Positions 8,435-17,642 of a stretch of 61,424 bases of DNA are shown piece after piece. The notes beneath the pieces were generated by a model, which made no database searches, was not told the DNA's origin, and was given only the letters and a program-made list of their open reading frames with translations. The stretch comes from Rubrivivax sp. (lineage in GTDB: Bacteria > Pseudomonadota > Gammaproteobacteria > Burkholderiales > Burkholderiaceae_C). A program made the translations under genes and the position numbers. Position 1 is the stretch's first letter; each line of letters starts with the position of its first letter. The DNA lies in NCBI GenBank assembly GCA_004210455.1, contig SEFA01000034.1:1-61424 (forward strand), in the 5' to 3' direction.

Positions 8435-9460
8435 ATGTCCGTTTTCGATGCCTCCCGGCCGACCGGCGCCGGAACCCACGCCGAAGTCGCCCCCATCGAC
8501 GTCTGGATCCTGGTCGAGCGCCACACCCTGCTGCTCGACCTGGCCGGCGCCGCTGAAGCGCTGCGGCTCGCCAACCAGGCGTTGCGGCGACGCGGCGAGC
8601 CCGAGGCGTTCCGGCTCAGGTACTGCGCCGCGAGCGAATCCGCGCCCACCTCGGTGGGGCTGACGCTGGCGGCGTTGGAGCCGCTGCCAGCGCTCGGCCT
8701 GCGGGATTGGCTCATCCTCAGCGGCCGGCGGCATCCTCACCCGGACGATCCGCCACCGGACACGGCCGGTCGCGAGGAAGAACTGCGCATCGAGCGCTGG
8801 TTGCATCGGGAAGGCCTCGCGCTCCTGGCCGGAGGTCAGGGCCGCTTGCTGAGCATCTGCGCCGGCGCGCTGCTGGCGGCGCGGGCCGGGCTGCTCGACG
8901 GGCGTCGCTGCACCACCCACCACGAGGCGCTCGACGCGCTGCGGGACGCCGCCCCGCGCGCCGACGTGCAGGCCAACCGGGTGTTCGTGCTCGACGGTCC
9001 CTTGGCCAGCAGCGCTGGCATCACGGCCGGCATCGACCTGGTCCTGGCGCTCATCGCTGAGCACTGCGGCGAGGCCATCGCCGCCTCTGTCGCACAGGTG
9101 ATGGTTGTCTACCTGCGCCGCGGCGCGCAGGATCCGGAACTCTCGCCGATGCTTGCGAACCGGCATCACCTGCATCCTGGGCTGCACCGTGTGCAGGACG
9201 CGGTCTGTGGCGATCCGCGCGCCGACTGGAGCCTGGCCCGCATGGCCGAGGTTGCCCATGTCACGCCGCGGCACCTCACGCGACTCTTCACCCAGCACGG
9301 CGGCACCACGCCGCTCGACTACCTGCGCGCCATCCGTCTCGAACTGGCGCGGCGGGAGCTCCAGCGCGGCACGAGCCCCGCTCAAGCGGCGCTCGCCGCG
9401 GGTTTCAGCTCCGACCAGCAACTTCGCCGCACCCGCCGTCGTCTGAGCGCCGACGCCTGA
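8435..9460 (+). CDS. GlxA-family transcriptional regulator (DJ-1/PfpI plus AraC helix-turn-helix)
   Basis: A 341-residue regulator. Residues about 20-200 form a DJ-1/PfpI-like amidotransferase fold used as sensor, with the nucleophile-elbow-like segment LLSICAGALLAARAGLLDGR and the typical THHEALDAL. Residues about 235-338 form two AraC-type helix-turn-helices (WSLARMAEVAHVTPRHLTRLF and the second around PAQAALAAGFSS). The ATG at 8435 lies 15 bp after the hydrolase stop, so the two are probably one operon. The inducer is unknown. It is followed by a non-coding stretch of nearly 300 bp rich in repeats. Confidence 0.88.
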   Translation: MSVFDASRPTGAGTHAEVAPIDVWILVERHTLLLDLAGAAEALRLANQALRRRGEPEAFRLRYCAASESAPTSVGLTLAALEPLPALGLRDWLILSGRRHPHPDDPPPDTAGREEELRIERWLHREGLALLAGGQGRLLSICAGALLAARAGLLDGRRCTTHHEALDALRDAAPRADVQANRVFVLDGPLASSAGITAGIDLVLALIAEHCGEAIAASVAQVMVVYLRRGAQDPELSPMLANRHHLHPGLHRVQDAVCGDPRADWSLARMAEVAHVTPRHLTRLFTQHGGTTPLDYLRAIRLELARRELQRGTSPAQAALAAGFSSDQQLRRTRRRLSADA

Positions 9461-9476
9461 CGTCGCCCGCCGAAGA

Positions 9477-9532
9477 TCGACGATCGACTAGCGACGACCG
9501 AATAGCGACGATCGAATGGCGACGGTCGAAGT
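9477..9532. repeat. Imperfect 14-bp tandem repeat, 4 copies
   Basis: Four consecutive 14-bp units of the pattern GCGACGATCGAATG with one to four differences each fill 9477-9532, just after the GlxA-type regulator stop. Each unit carries a TCGA or CCGA core. No function visible. Confidence 0.75.
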
Positions 9533-9539
9533 ACATCGA

Positions 9540-9620
9540 GACGGCGGAGCCGGTGCCCCTCTGAACGAACCCTGAGCGAAGCGAAGACTGTGAGAGAAGA
9601 GGGGCACCGGCTCCGCCGTC
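9540..9620. repeat. Perfect 23-bp inverted repeat, terminator or REP-like element
   Basis: The arms 9540-9562 and 9598-9620 are perfect inverted copies, with core GGAGCCGGTGCCCCTCT, separated by 35 bp. A transcript in either direction would form a very stable hairpin. There is no T-tract on either side, so it may be an intergenic repeat rather than a terminator. The rest of 9461-9757 holds only the neighbouring tandem repeat, a G-rich run near 9640 and the gshA leader. Confidence 0.7.
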
Positions 9621-9775
9621 TGTGCTCCCTGCGTGCGCCGGGGGGGGGGCTGGCCCGACGATTGCCCCGGCGCGTCCAGCGCATGTCGACTTAGCACAAA
9701 CTGCATAAATCCAAGTCAAGCGGGATTCGTGCACTTCTGGTAACTTGCGCGCCCACAGTGAACGAGGAGCGGCAT

Positions 9776-11296
9776 TTGAACGATTGGTTGAAGCGACTGG
9801 AGGCCCTGGATCCGGCCCGTCTGGCGGGCATGCGCCGCGGCGTGGAGAAGGAGAGCCTGCGCGCGCAACCGAGCGGCGCGTCCCTGGCGCTGACGCCGCA
9901 TCCGACGGCGCTGGGTTCTGCGCTCACGCACGAGACCGTTACCACCGACTTCAGCGAATCGCAGCTTGAACTGATCACCGGCGTGCACGCGTCCGCCGAG
10001 GACTGCGAACGGCAGCTTACCGAGATCCACCAGGCGGTCTACCGCTGTCTCGGCAATGAACTGATGTGGGCGTCGAGCATGCCCTGCCAGCTCCCGGCTG
10101 ACGAGACCATCCCGATCGGCCGTTATGGCGCCTCCAACATCGGTCGCGCCAAGAGTGTCTACCGCATGGGCCTGGGCCACCGCTACGGGCGGCGCATGCA
10201 GACGATCTCCGGCATCCATTACAACTGGTCGATGCCGGGCCTGGACAACGCGGACCACTTCGCGCTGATCCGCAACTTCCGTCGCCACTCCTTCCTGCTG
10301 CTGACGCTGTTCGGCGCCTCGCCGGCGCTGTGCGCGAGTTTCGTCGCCGGTCGCGAGCACGGCCTGCAGCCGCTGGTCGACGGCACGCTGCACATGCCGT
10401 ACGGTACCTCGCTGCGCATGGGGCGTCTCGGCTACCAGAGCGACGCCCAGGCCTCGTTGGCGGTGAGCTACAACAGCATCGACGGCTACGCCGCCTCGCT
10501 GCAGGACGCGTTGACGCGTCCCTATCCGGCCTACGAGCAGGTCGGCGTCGTCAATCCGGGCGGCGAGTACAACCAGCTGTCGACGACGCTGCTGCAGATC
10601 GAGAACGAGTTCTACGGCACGATCCGCCCCAAGCGCACGATCCGCTCGGGCGAACGCCCCCTGCACGCGCTGCGCGAGCGCGGCGTCGAGTACATCGAGG
10701 TCCGCTGCATGGACCTGGATCCGTTCGAGCCGGTCGGCATCGCCGCGGGCACGATGCGCTTCCTGGACCTCTTCCTGCTGCACTGCTGGCTGACCGACAG
10801 CCCCAACGACACCCCGGAGGAACTCGGCGCGCTGGCGCGCAACCAGCACCGCACGGCCTCGGCCGGTCGCGAGCCCGGCCTGACGCTGGAGCGCCGCGGC
10901 GGCCAGGTGTCGCTGCGCGACTGGGGCCGCGAGCTGTTGGCCGAATTCGCGCCGATCGCCGACAAGGTGGACGCGGCGCTGGGCGGCTCGTCGTACCGCG
11001 AGGCCCTCGCGCAGGCGATCGAGCGCTGGGACGATCCGGATCAGTTGCCTTCGGCCCGCGTGCTGGCGGCGATGCGCGCCCAGCACGAGTCGTCGCATCT
11101 GGCCTTCGTCGCGGCGCAGTCCGAGCTCTCCCGCCGCCACGTCCTGGAGCAGCCCCTGCCAGACGGCCTGATGACGCGCTTCGACCAGTCGGCGCGCGCC
11201 TCGCTGGAGGCGCAGGCCGCGATCGAGGCGGCGGACACGATCGATTTCGAGACCTTCCGGCAGCAGTACCTCGATCCCGCGCAACTGCGCGGGTGA
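9776..11296 (+). CDS. gshA: Glutamate-cysteine ligase, type 1
   Basis: First enzyme of glutathione synthesis, joining glutamate and cysteine with ATP in the cytosol. The protein of about 506 residues shows the type 1 blocks [28 protein letters not shown], a [18 protein letters not shown] segment, [12 protein letters not shown] and [15 protein letters not shown] place the start at TTG 9776 because a perfect GAGGAG at 9764-9769 is 6 bp upstream, giving the N-terminus (M)[12 protein letters not shown]; a GTG at 9758 would start before that ribosome binding site. It is a single gene. No gshB is in the window. Confidence 0.93.
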   Translation: MNDWLKRLEALDPARLAGMRRGVEKESLRAQPSGASLALTPHPTALGSALTHETVTTDFSESQLELITGVHASAEDCERQLTEIHQAVYRCLGNELMWASSMPCQLPADETIPIGRYGASNIGRAKSVYRMGLGHRYGRRMQTISGIHYNWSMPGLDNADHFALIRNFRRHSFLLLTLFGASPALCASFVAGREHGLQPLVDGTLHMPYGTSLRMGRLGYQSDAQASLAVSYNSIDGYAASLQDALTRPYPAYEQVGVVNPGGEYNQLSTTLLQIENEFYGTIRPKRTIRSGERPLHALRERGVEYIEVRCMDLDPFEPVGIAAGTMRFLDLFLLHCWLTDSPNDTPEELGALARNQHRTASAGREPGLTLERRGGQVSLRDWGRELLAEFAPIADKVDAALGGSSYREALAQAIERWDDPDQLPSARVLAAMRAQHESSHLAFVAAQSELSRRHVLEQPLPDGLMTRFDQSARASLEAQAAIEAADTIDFETFRQQYLDPAQLRG

Positions 11297-11314
11297 ATCC
11301 GCCGGGCCGGGCGC

Positions 11315-11806
11315 TCAGCCCGGCAGCGACGAACTGCGCAGCTCGTCGTGTCGCCTCTGCAGTTCCTGGCGCAACTTCTTGCGCTCCAACGCCGCGTCCC
11401 AGCGGCGTTTCTCGTCCGGCGTCGAGGGCGTGCGCGGCGGCACCGCCACGGGGCGGCCGTCCTCGCCCACCGCCACCATCGTGAAGAAGCAGCTGTTGGC
11501 GTGGCGCACCACCTGCTCGCGGATGTTCTCGGTGATGACCTTGATGCCGATCTCCATCGACGAGGTGCCCGCGTAGTTCACCGACGCCAGGAAGCTGACC
11601 AGCTCGCCGACGTGGATCGGCTGGCGGAACATCACCTGGTCCACCGACAGCGTCACCGTGTAGCGGCCCGCATAGCGGCTGGCGCACGCGTACGCCGCCT
11701 GGTCGAGCAGCTTCAGGATGGTGCCGCCGTGCACGTTGCCGGAGAAGTTGGCCATGTCCGGCGTCATCAGCACCGTCATCGTGAGTTGGTGGGAAGGCAG
11801 GTCCAT
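11315..11806 (-). CDS. Acyl-CoA thioesterase (hotdog fold, YciA/BACH-like)
   Basis: A 163-residue cytosolic enzyme that hydrolyses acyl-CoA to free acid and CoA. The hotdog signature GNVHGGTILKLLDQAAYACA is at residues 23-42, with the catalytic Asp in LLDQAA, and VTLSVDQVMFRQPIHVGELV follows. Length fits the single-domain class. The C-terminus is charged (about 30 residues rich in Arg, Lys and Glu). It converges on gshA with 18 bp between stops. It is divergent from the cNMP-binding oxidoreductase gene. Confidence 0.9.
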   Translation of the reverse strand: MDLPSHQLTMTVLMTPDMANFSGNVHGGTILKLLDQAAYACASRYAGRYTVTLSVDQVMFRQPIHVGELVSFLASVNYAGTSSMEIGIKVITENIREQVVRHANSCFFTMVAVGEDGRPVAVPPRTPSTPDEKRRWDAALERKKLRQELQRRHDELRSSSLPG

Positions 11807-11964
11807 GGCGCGGGATCCGGCGTCGGATCGGGGAGTGAGGGAGTGGCCGCCATGGTGCCAGAGTCCGGGGAAGCTGAGGGTCGCGGCGGGCGGGGGGAGC
11901 GACTCCCCCTTCTGGCGCTTGCCGCTGACACGGGCCTCGGTTAGGGTGCGCGCAAGGAGATTCC

Positions 11965-13689
11965 ATGGCCCAGGTCCAGCAGCCCAGCATCGTCGACACG
12001 CGCGGTGCCCAGATGTTCCCCGCGCTCGGGGTGGCGGACATCGCGCGCGTCGCGCGATTCGGCCGGTTCCGGCGTTATGCCCAAGGCGAATGGGTCGTGC
12101 GTGCCGGCGATACCGGCATGGGCATGATCCTCATCCTCAGCGGCGAGATCACGGTGTCGCAACGCGACAGCCTCGGTCATGTGACGCCCATCCACCGGCA
12201 CGGCCCCGGCGGCTTCCTGGGCGAGGTCGGCCAGCTCAGCGGCCGGCCCTCCTTCATCGACGCGATCGCCGAGACCGAGGTCGAGGCGGTCGACGTCAGC
12301 CCGCCGCAGCTGCGCGCACTGCTGATCGGCGAGGCCGACCTGGGCGAACGCCTGACCCGCGCCTTCATCCTGCGCCGCGTCGGCCTGATCGAGGCCGGCG
12401 CCAGCGGCGCGACGCTGATCGGCCGCGGCAAGTCCGCGGCGGTGATGCGGCTGCGCAGCTTCCTGGGCCGCAACGGCTACCCGCACCAGCAGCTCGAACC
12501 CGACCAGAACGAGGACGCCAAGGCGCTGGCCGACCAGTACATGACCGAGGGCGTGCAGATGCTGGTCATCTGCCCCGGGGGCGAGGTGCTGGTCGATCCG
12601 ACCGACGACGAGGTCGCGCGCTGCATGGGCATCGTCGACATGCGCGAGCGGACCGAGCTCTACGACGTCGCCATCATCGGCGCGGGCCCGGCGGGACTGT
12701 CGTCGGCGGTGTATGCGGCCTCGGAGGGCCTGTCGGTGCTGGTGCTGGACTGCCGCTCGTTCGGCGGCCAGGCCGGCGCGAGCTCGCGCATCGAGAACTA
12801 CCTCGGCTTCCCGACCGGCATCTCCGGCCAGGCGCTGGCGGGGCGGGCCTTCGTCCAGGCCCAGAAGTTCGGCGCGGACATGCTGATTCCCGCCAAGGTC
12901 ACGCAGATGAGCTGCGAACGGCAGGGCATGGAGGATGAGCTGCACCTGTCGCTCGAAGACGGCCGCAAGGTGCGCGCGCGCACCGCGGTGATCGCCACCG
13001 GCGCGCGCTACCGCCGGCCCGAGATCGACGCGCTGACCCGCTTCGAAGGTCGGGGCGTCTGGTACTGGGCCTCGCCGATCGAGGCCCGCATCTGCAGCCG
13101 GCAGACGGTGGTCATCGTCGGCGGCGGGAACTCGGCGGGACAGGCGGCGGTGTTCCTCGCGAACCACGCGGCCAAGGTCATCATGCTGATCCGCGGCCCC
13201 GGTCTGGCGGCGACGATGTCGCGCTACCTGATCGACCGCATCCAGGGCACCGCCAACATCGAGCTGCAGCCGCACCAGGAACTCAAGGCGCTCGAGGGCG
13301 GCGACTCGCTCGAAGCCGTGAGCTGGCGCGACCGCCGCAACGGTCAGGAACGCAGACTGGCGCTGCAGCACCTGTTCATGTTCATCGGCGCCGAACCGGA
13401 GACCGGCGTGATCGCCGAATGCGGACTGGAACTCGACCAGGCCGGCTTCATCATCACCGGCCGCGCCTGCGCCTGCCCGCTGTCCGACTACAAGCCCGAG
13501 CCGCTGGAGTCGAGCATTCCCGGCGTGTTCGCGGTCGGCGACGTGCGTTCGGGCTCGGTGAAGCGCGTCGGCGGCGCGATCGGCGAAGGCGCCCAGGTCG
13601 TCGCCAGCATCCACCAGTACCTGGCCCGCCAGGATGCGGCGCGCGCCGAACGCCTCAGCCCCGCCGCCGTGGCCCGCGTGCCGGTCTGA
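11965..13689 (+). CDS. cNMP-binding domain fused to thioredoxin-reductase-like FAD oxidoreductase
   Basis: A 574-residue fusion. Residues about 15-135 form a cyclic-nucleotide-binding domain (GEWVVRAGDTGMGMILILSGE and GGFLGEVGQLSGRPSFIDA). Residues about 145-225 resemble a thioredoxin/glutaredoxin-like insert. Residues 233 onward form a thioredoxin-reductase-like flavoprotein with the FAD motif GAGPAG (240-245), the SFGGQAGASSRIENY block, the pyridine-nucleotide motif VVIVGGGNSAGQAA and the C-terminal FAD contact GVFAVGDVRSGSVKRV. Where thioredoxin reductase has a CxxC disulfide there is only WYWASPIEARIC, so the active-site pair is missing and the natural acceptor is not thioredoxin. AAGGAG at 11953-11958 supports the ATG at 11965. 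Role unknown; possibly a ligand-gated redox enzyme. Confidence 0.88.
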   Translation: MAQVQQPSIVDTRGAQMFPALGVADIARVARFGRFRRYAQGEWVVRAGDTGMGMILILSGEITVSQRDSLGHVTPIHRHGPGGFLGEVGQLSGRPSFIDAIAETEVEAVDVSPPQLRALLIGEADLGERLTRAFILRRVGLIEAGASGATLIGRGKSAAVMRLRSFLGRNGYPHQQLEPDQNEDAKALADQYMTEGVQMLVICPGGEVLVDPTDDEVARCMGIVDMRERTELYDVAIIGAGPAGLSSAVYAASEGLSVLVLDCRSFGGQAGASSRIENYLGFPTGISGQALAGRAFVQAQKFGADMLIPAKVTQMSCERQGMEDELHLSLEDGRKVRARTAVIATGARYRRPEIDALTRFEGRGVWYWASPIEARICSRQTVVIVGGGNSAGQAAVFLANHAAKVIMLIRGPGLAATMSRYLIDRIQGTANIELQPHQELKALEGGDSLEAVSWRDRRNGQERRLALQHLFMFIGAEPETGVIAECGLELDQAGFIITGRACACPLSDYKPEPLESSIPGVFAVGDVRSGSVKRVGGAIGEGAQVVASIHQYLARQDAARAERLSPAAVARVPV

Positions 13690-13731
13690 GACGGGGGGCT
13701 CACGCCCCCGCGTCCTGTTCCTCTTCGTCTC

Positions 13732-13755
13732 GCCGCCCCGCCTCGCCGGGGCGGC
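13732..13755 (+). terminator. GC-rich hairpin terminator candidate
   Basis: The arms GCCGCCCCG (13732-13740) and CGGGGCGGC (13747-13755) pair perfectly with a 6-nt loop, about 40 bp after the oxidoreductase stop. Only a short CTTT follows, so termination strength is uncertain. Confidence 0.4.
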
Positions 13756-13819
13756 AGCGCTTTCAACGCCTCCCTGATCTGCGGCTCCCCCTTTCACCCG
13801 GCACAGCGCTTCGCCATAG

Positions 13820-13843
13820 AATGCGAATCGTTGTTATTTGCAA
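13820..13843 (+). promoter_or_regulatory. Putative Fur box upstream of the iron operon
   Basis: An AT-rich island in otherwise GC-rich sequence, with GCGAAT and ATTTGC as near-inverted halves (TGCGAATCGTTGTTATTTGC). Betaproteobacterial Fur sites often read ATGCGAAT..ATTTGC. It lies 16 bp before a small membrane protein gene, then a TonB receptor, PepSY protein and fur itself, so Fur repression of the whole operon is likely. Confidence 0.55.
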
Positions 13844-13858
13844 ACTGGGCGCCGTCAG

Positions 13859-14041
13859 ATGCTGTCTCCCGAATCCCGCCGTCTCTGGACCTGGCCGATC
13901 GCGCTGGGTGTGCTGAGCACCTCCGGCCTGCTGACCGCGCTCGTGTCCGACGACTGGGGCGACGCCTGGTCCTGGGTCGGCCTGGGCGTGCCAGTGGCGG
14001 TCATCGCCTGGTACGCCTGGCGTCCCCAGACGCCGCGCTGA
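13859..14041 (+). CDS. Small two-helix membrane protein, first gene of the iron operon
   Basis: A 60-residue protein that I do not recognise. It has two hydrophobic segments, about residues 12-26 (PIALGVLSTSGLLTALV) and 36-54 (WSWVGLGVPVAVIAWYAW), and a basic end, as expected of a small inner-membrane protein. It starts directly after the putative Fur box and precedes the siderophore receptor. Small uncharacterised membrane proteins in this position occur near siderophore receptors, so an accessory role in iron uptake is inferred only from context. Confidence 0.6.
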   Translation: MLSPESRRLWTWPIALGVLSTSGLLTALVSDDWGDAWSWVGLGVPVAVIAWYAWRPQTPR

Positions 14042-14056
14042 AGGCCGCGCCGCTTT

Positions 14057-14111
14057 CATCGCCATCTCGTCACCGTGTCGTCACCGTCTCGTCGCCGTTT
14101 CGTCGCCGTCT
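14057..14111. repeat. 11-bp tandem repeat, 5 copies, upstream of siderophore receptor
   Basis: Five consecutive 11-bp units (pattern CGTCGCCGTCT; the first and others differ at one to three positions) fill the gap between the small membrane protein and the receptor gene. The period equals one helical turn. It is non-coding; a change in copy number would alter leader length but not phase along the helix. Confidence 0.8.
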
Positions 14112-14181
14112 GGCAGGCGCGTCCCATCCGCTCCCCAGCCGGTTTCTCTTTCCAGAAGAAGTCCCGCAAGGTCCCCGCCCC

Positions 14182-16431
14182 ATGAATTCCCCTTCCCTGC
14201 GCCCGTTGGCGCTCGCCATCGCCCTCGGTCTGTCCGGTCTCGCCGCACCTGTCGCCTTCGCGCAGGACGCCGCCCAATCGAAGGACGCGAACAAGGACGA
14301 GGCCAAGGACGGCGGCCCGTCCCAGCTGCCGGCCGTGACCGTCAGCGCCACCGCGGACAAGCAGGGCCTGTCCAAGGCCTACGCCGGCGGCCAGGTCGCG
14401 CGCGGCGGCCGCGCCGGGATCCTGGGCACCAAGGACAACATGGAGACGCCGTTCTCCATCACCGCCTACACCAACGAACTGATCCAGGACCGCCAGGCCA
14501 AGAGCGTCGCCGAGGTGCTGCAGAACGACCCCGGCGTGCGCGCAGCCCGCGGCTTCGGCAACTTCCAGGAGGCCTACTTCATCCGCGGCTTCATCCTGAG
14601 TTCGGACGACGTCGCCTACAACGGCCTCTACAGCCTGCTGCCGCGTCAGTACATCGCCTCGGAGCTGTTCGAGCGGGTCGAGGTGCTGCGCGGCGCCTCC
14701 GCCTTCCTGATGGGCGCCAGTCCCGGCGGCAGCGGCATCGGCGGCAACATCAGCCTGCTGCCCAAGCGGGCGCCGGTCGAGCCGCTGACGCGCCTGACGG
14801 TGAATGCGGGCAGCGGCGGCTCGGGTGGCGCGGCGCTCGACGTGGCGCGACGCTTCGGTCCCGACAACGCGACCGGCGTGCGCTTCAACGCCGCCTACCG
14901 TAACGGCGGCACCGCCGTCGACGACGAGAAGGCCAAGACCAGCGTGGTCGCCGTGGGTCTGGACTGGCGCAGCCGCGACGTGCGCCTGAGCGCCGACCTC
15001 GGCTGGCAGGACAACCGGCTCACCCGCACGCGTCCGAGCGTCACCGTGCAGGGCCTGTCGGCGATGCCGTCGGTCCCGGACAACAAGGCCAACTTCGCGC
15101 AGCCCTGGACCTTCTCCAACGAGCGCGACACCTTCGGCACGTTGCGCGGCGAGTGGGACCTCACCGACACCATCACTGCCTGGGCCGCCTACGGCGCGCG
15201 CCGCAGCAAGGAAGAGAACCGCCTGGCCGGCCTGACCGTCACGGACGCGGCCACGGGCGCGGGCAATTACTACCGCTTCGACAACGGCCGCAAGGACAGC
15301 GTCGACACCGGCGAAGCGGGCGTGCGCGGCAAGTTCCGCACCGGTCCGGTCGGCCACGAGTGGGTGGTTTCGGCCTCGATCTTCTCGCTGGACACCAAGA
15401 ACGGCTACGCGATGGACTTCGGCAACCTGCTGCCGACCAACCTGTACAGCCCGACCTCCGACGCCCAGCCGGTCTTCTCGCCCGGCGTCTACATCGGCAA
15501 CAGCGTGGACGATCCGCGCCTGAACACCCGCGTGCGCAACCGCAGCGTCGCGATCGGCGACACGCTGTCGATGTTCGACGACAGCTTCCTGCTGACGCTG
15601 GGCCTGCGTCACCAGACGCTCAAGCAGGACAGCATCTCGCCGCGCGTGCAGTGGAACTTCAACGGCGCGGACTTCGGCTCGCCGGGCGGCGTGGTCACGA
15701 CCTACGACCAGGACAAGACCAGTCCCGTCGTCGGCGCGGTCTACCGCTTCACGAAGCAGCTGTCGGTCTACGGCAACTACATCGAAGGCCTGAACAAGGG
15801 CGACAGCCTGGCCGCGCAGGACGGCCTGCCGGCGCGCGACCTGGCCCCCTACCAGTCCAAGCAGAAGGAAGTCGGCGTCAAGTACGACGGCGGCCGGCTG
15901 GGATTCGGCGCCGCGTACTTCACGACGGACAAGCCGCGCGCGGTGCTGGCGCAGAACGTGGCGCAGGGCGAGGACCGCCATCGCGGCATCGAGCTGAACG
16001 CCTTCGGCGAAGCCACGCGCGACCTGAAGGTCCTGGGCGGCCTCACCTGGCTGGATGCCAAGCAGCACGGCACCGGCGTCGCCGCGACCGAAGGCAAGCA
16101 CACGCTGGGCATCCCCCGCATCCAGGCCAACCTCGGCACGGAGTGGGAAGTCCGCGCGCTGCAGGGTCTGGCGGTCGACGCGCGCGTGGTGCACACGGGC
16201 AAGTCCTACGCCGACAGCGCCAACACGCTGCGTGTGCCGGCCTGGACGCGCCTGGACGCCGGCGCGCGCTACCTGTTCGAGGTCCAGGGCACGCTGCTGA
16301 CGCTGCGCGCGCGGATCGACAACGTCACCAACCGCAAATACTGGGCCTCGGCCGGCGGCTACCCCGACCAGAGCTACCTGGTGGTCGGCCAGCCGCGCAG
16401 CTTCAACCTGAGCCTGGCGGCGGACTTCTGA
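14182..16431 (+). CDS. TonB-dependent siderophore receptor
   Basis: A 749-residue outer-membrane receptor that imports ferric siderophore with energy from TonB. It has a signal peptide ending AFAQ near residue 29, then a plug domain with LPAVTVSATAD, METPFSITAYTNELIQDRQA, VLQNDPGVRAARGFGNFQEAYF and the VEVLRGASAFLMGASPGG block, followed by a long beta-barrel and a C-terminal Phe. These plug sequences are typical of the siderophore class. The barrel is Gly/Ala-rich. The ATG at 14182 lies after a tandem-repeat leader. PepSY protein and Fur genes follow within 35 bp each, so this is an iron-regulated operon. The siderophore is not known and no biosynthesis genes are present. Confidence 0.93.
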   Translation: MNSPSLRPLALAIALGLSGLAAPVAFAQDAAQSKDANKDEAKDGGPSQLPAVTVSATADKQGLSKAYAGGQVARGGRAGILGTKDNMETPFSITAYTNELIQDRQAKSVAEVLQNDPGVRAARGFGNFQEAYFIRGFILSSDDVAYNGLYSLLPRQYIASELFERVEVLRGASAFLMGASPGGSGIGGNISLLPKRAPVEPLTRLTVNAGSGGSGGAALDVARRFGPDNATGVRFNAAYRNGGTAVDDEKAKTSVVAVGLDWRSRDVRLSADLGWQDNRLTRTRPSVTVQGLSAMPSVPDNKANFAQPWTFSNERDTFGTLRGEWDLTDTITAWAAYGARRSKEENRLAGLTVTDAATGAGNYYRFDNGRKDSVDTGEAGVRGKFRTGPVGHEWVVSASIFSLDTKNGYAMDFGNLLPTNLYSPTSDAQPVFSPGVYIGNSVDDPRLNTRVRNRSVAIGDTLSMFDDSFLLTLGLRHQTLKQDSISPRVQWNFNGADFGSPGGVVTTYDQDKTSPVVGAVYRFTKQLSVYGNYIEGLNKGDSLAAQDGLPARDLAPYQSKQKEVGVKYDGGRLGFGAAYFTTDKPRAVLAQNVAQGEDRHRGIELNAFGEATRDLKVLGGLTWLDAKQHGTGVAATEGKHTLGIPRIQANLGTEWEVRALQGLAVDARVVHTGKSYADSANTLRVPAWTRLDAGARYLFEVQGTLLTLRARIDNVTNRKYWASAGGYPDQSYLVVGQPRSFNLSLAADF

Positions 16432-16441
16432 GGACACGACG

Positions 16442-17611
16442 ATGCTGAGTTCGCGCGCCATCCGGGTCTGGACCTGGCTCCACAAGTGGACCAGCCTGGT
16501 CTGCACGCTGTTCATGCTGCTGCTCTGCCTGACCGGGCTGCCGCTGATCTTCCATCACGAGATCGGTCACCTGCTCGGCGACGAGATCGAGGCGCCCGAG
16601 CTGCCCGCCGCGATGGACAAGCAGCGCGTGTCGCTGGACGTGATGGCCAAGGCGGCCAACGCGGTGCATCCAACGATGGTGATCCAGTTCGCCGGCGAGA
16701 ACGAGGACGACCCGCGCCTGTGGTGGTTCACGCTCGCGCCGACGCCGGAGCCGACCGACCAGTTCAAGTCGGTCGCCGTCGACGCGCGCACCGGCCTGGC
16801 GGTGCGCGAGTACCGCATCGGCGAAGGCTTCATGGACCTGATGTTCCGGCTGCACGTGGACATGTTCGCGGGCCTGCCGGGCAAGCTCTTCCTCGGCCTG
16901 ATGGGCCTGCTGCTGCTGATCGCGCTGGTCAGCGGCGTGGTGCTGTACGCGCCCTTCATGCGCAAGCTCGACTTCGGCGCGGTGCGCAAGGACCGCTCGA
17001 CGCGCGTGAAGTGGCTGGACCTGCACAACCTGATCGGCATCGTCACGCTGGTGTGGTGCTTCGTCGTCGGCGCGACCGGGATGATCAACACCTGGGCGGA
17101 ACTGCTGGTGCAGTACTGGCAGTACGACAAGATCACCGCGCTGCTGGCGCCTTACAAGGACCAGCCGTTGCTGACGGTCGCCGAACGCGCGCCGCTGCAG
17201 GACTCGATGGACACGGCGATGCAGGTCGGCGCGCAGCGCAAGGTCTCGTTCATCGCGTTCCCGGGGACCTCGTTCTCCAGCCCCCACCACAACACCTTCT
17301 TCCTGAAGGGCACGACGCCGCTGACCTCCAAGCTGCTGCAGCCGCTGCTGATCGACGCGAAGACCTCGCGGCTGACGGCCGCGCCGGAACTGCCGTGGTA
17401 CCTGACGGCGCTGCTGGTGTCGCAACCGCTGCACTTCGGCGACTACGGCGGCATGCCGATGAAGATCCTGTGGGCGCTGCTGGACGTGGCGACCATCGTG
17501 GTCCTCGGCAGCGGCCTCTACCTGTGGCTGCGCAAGCCGCAGGGCGCCAGGAAGGCCAGCAAGGGCGCCGAGCTCGACGACGCCAAGCATCCCGAAACCG
17601 CGGCCGCCTGA
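16442..17611 (+). CDS. PepSY-associated membrane protein, siderophore operon
   Basis: A 389-residue inner-membrane protein of the PepSY transmembrane group, whose siderophore-linked members such as PiuB and FoxB are thought to act as reductases or in periplasmic iron release. Four transmembrane segments are visible, near residues 15-37, 140-165, 194-216 and 345-365. Conserved His residues (LHKWTSL, FHHEIGH, RLHVDMFAGL, DLHNLIGI) could ligate haem. Two PepSY-like domains lie in the loops. It starts 10 bp after the receptor stop and is surely co-transcribed. A reductase role is inferred from family and context. Confidence 0.87.
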   Translation: MLSSRAIRVWTWLHKWTSLVCTLFMLLLCLTGLPLIFHHEIGHLLGDEIEAPELPAAMDKQRVSLDVMAKAANAVHPTMVIQFAGENEDDPRLWWFTLAPTPEPTDQFKSVAVDARTGLAVREYRIGEGFMDLMFRLHVDMFAGLPGKLFLGLMGLLLLIALVSGVVLYAPFMRKLDFGAVRKDRSTRVKWLDLHNLIGIVTLVWCFVVGATGMINTWAELLVQYWQYDKITALLAPYKDQPLLTVAERAPLQDSMDTAMQVGAQRKVSFIAFPGTSFSSPHHNTFFLKGTTPLTSKLLQPLLIDAKTSRLTAAPELPWYLTALLVSQPLHFGDYGGMPMKILWALLDVATIVVLGSGLYLWLRKPQGARKASKGAELDDAKHPETAAA

Positions 17612-17642
17612 TCGCCAGTCCGCACGATCACACTCACCGCAC

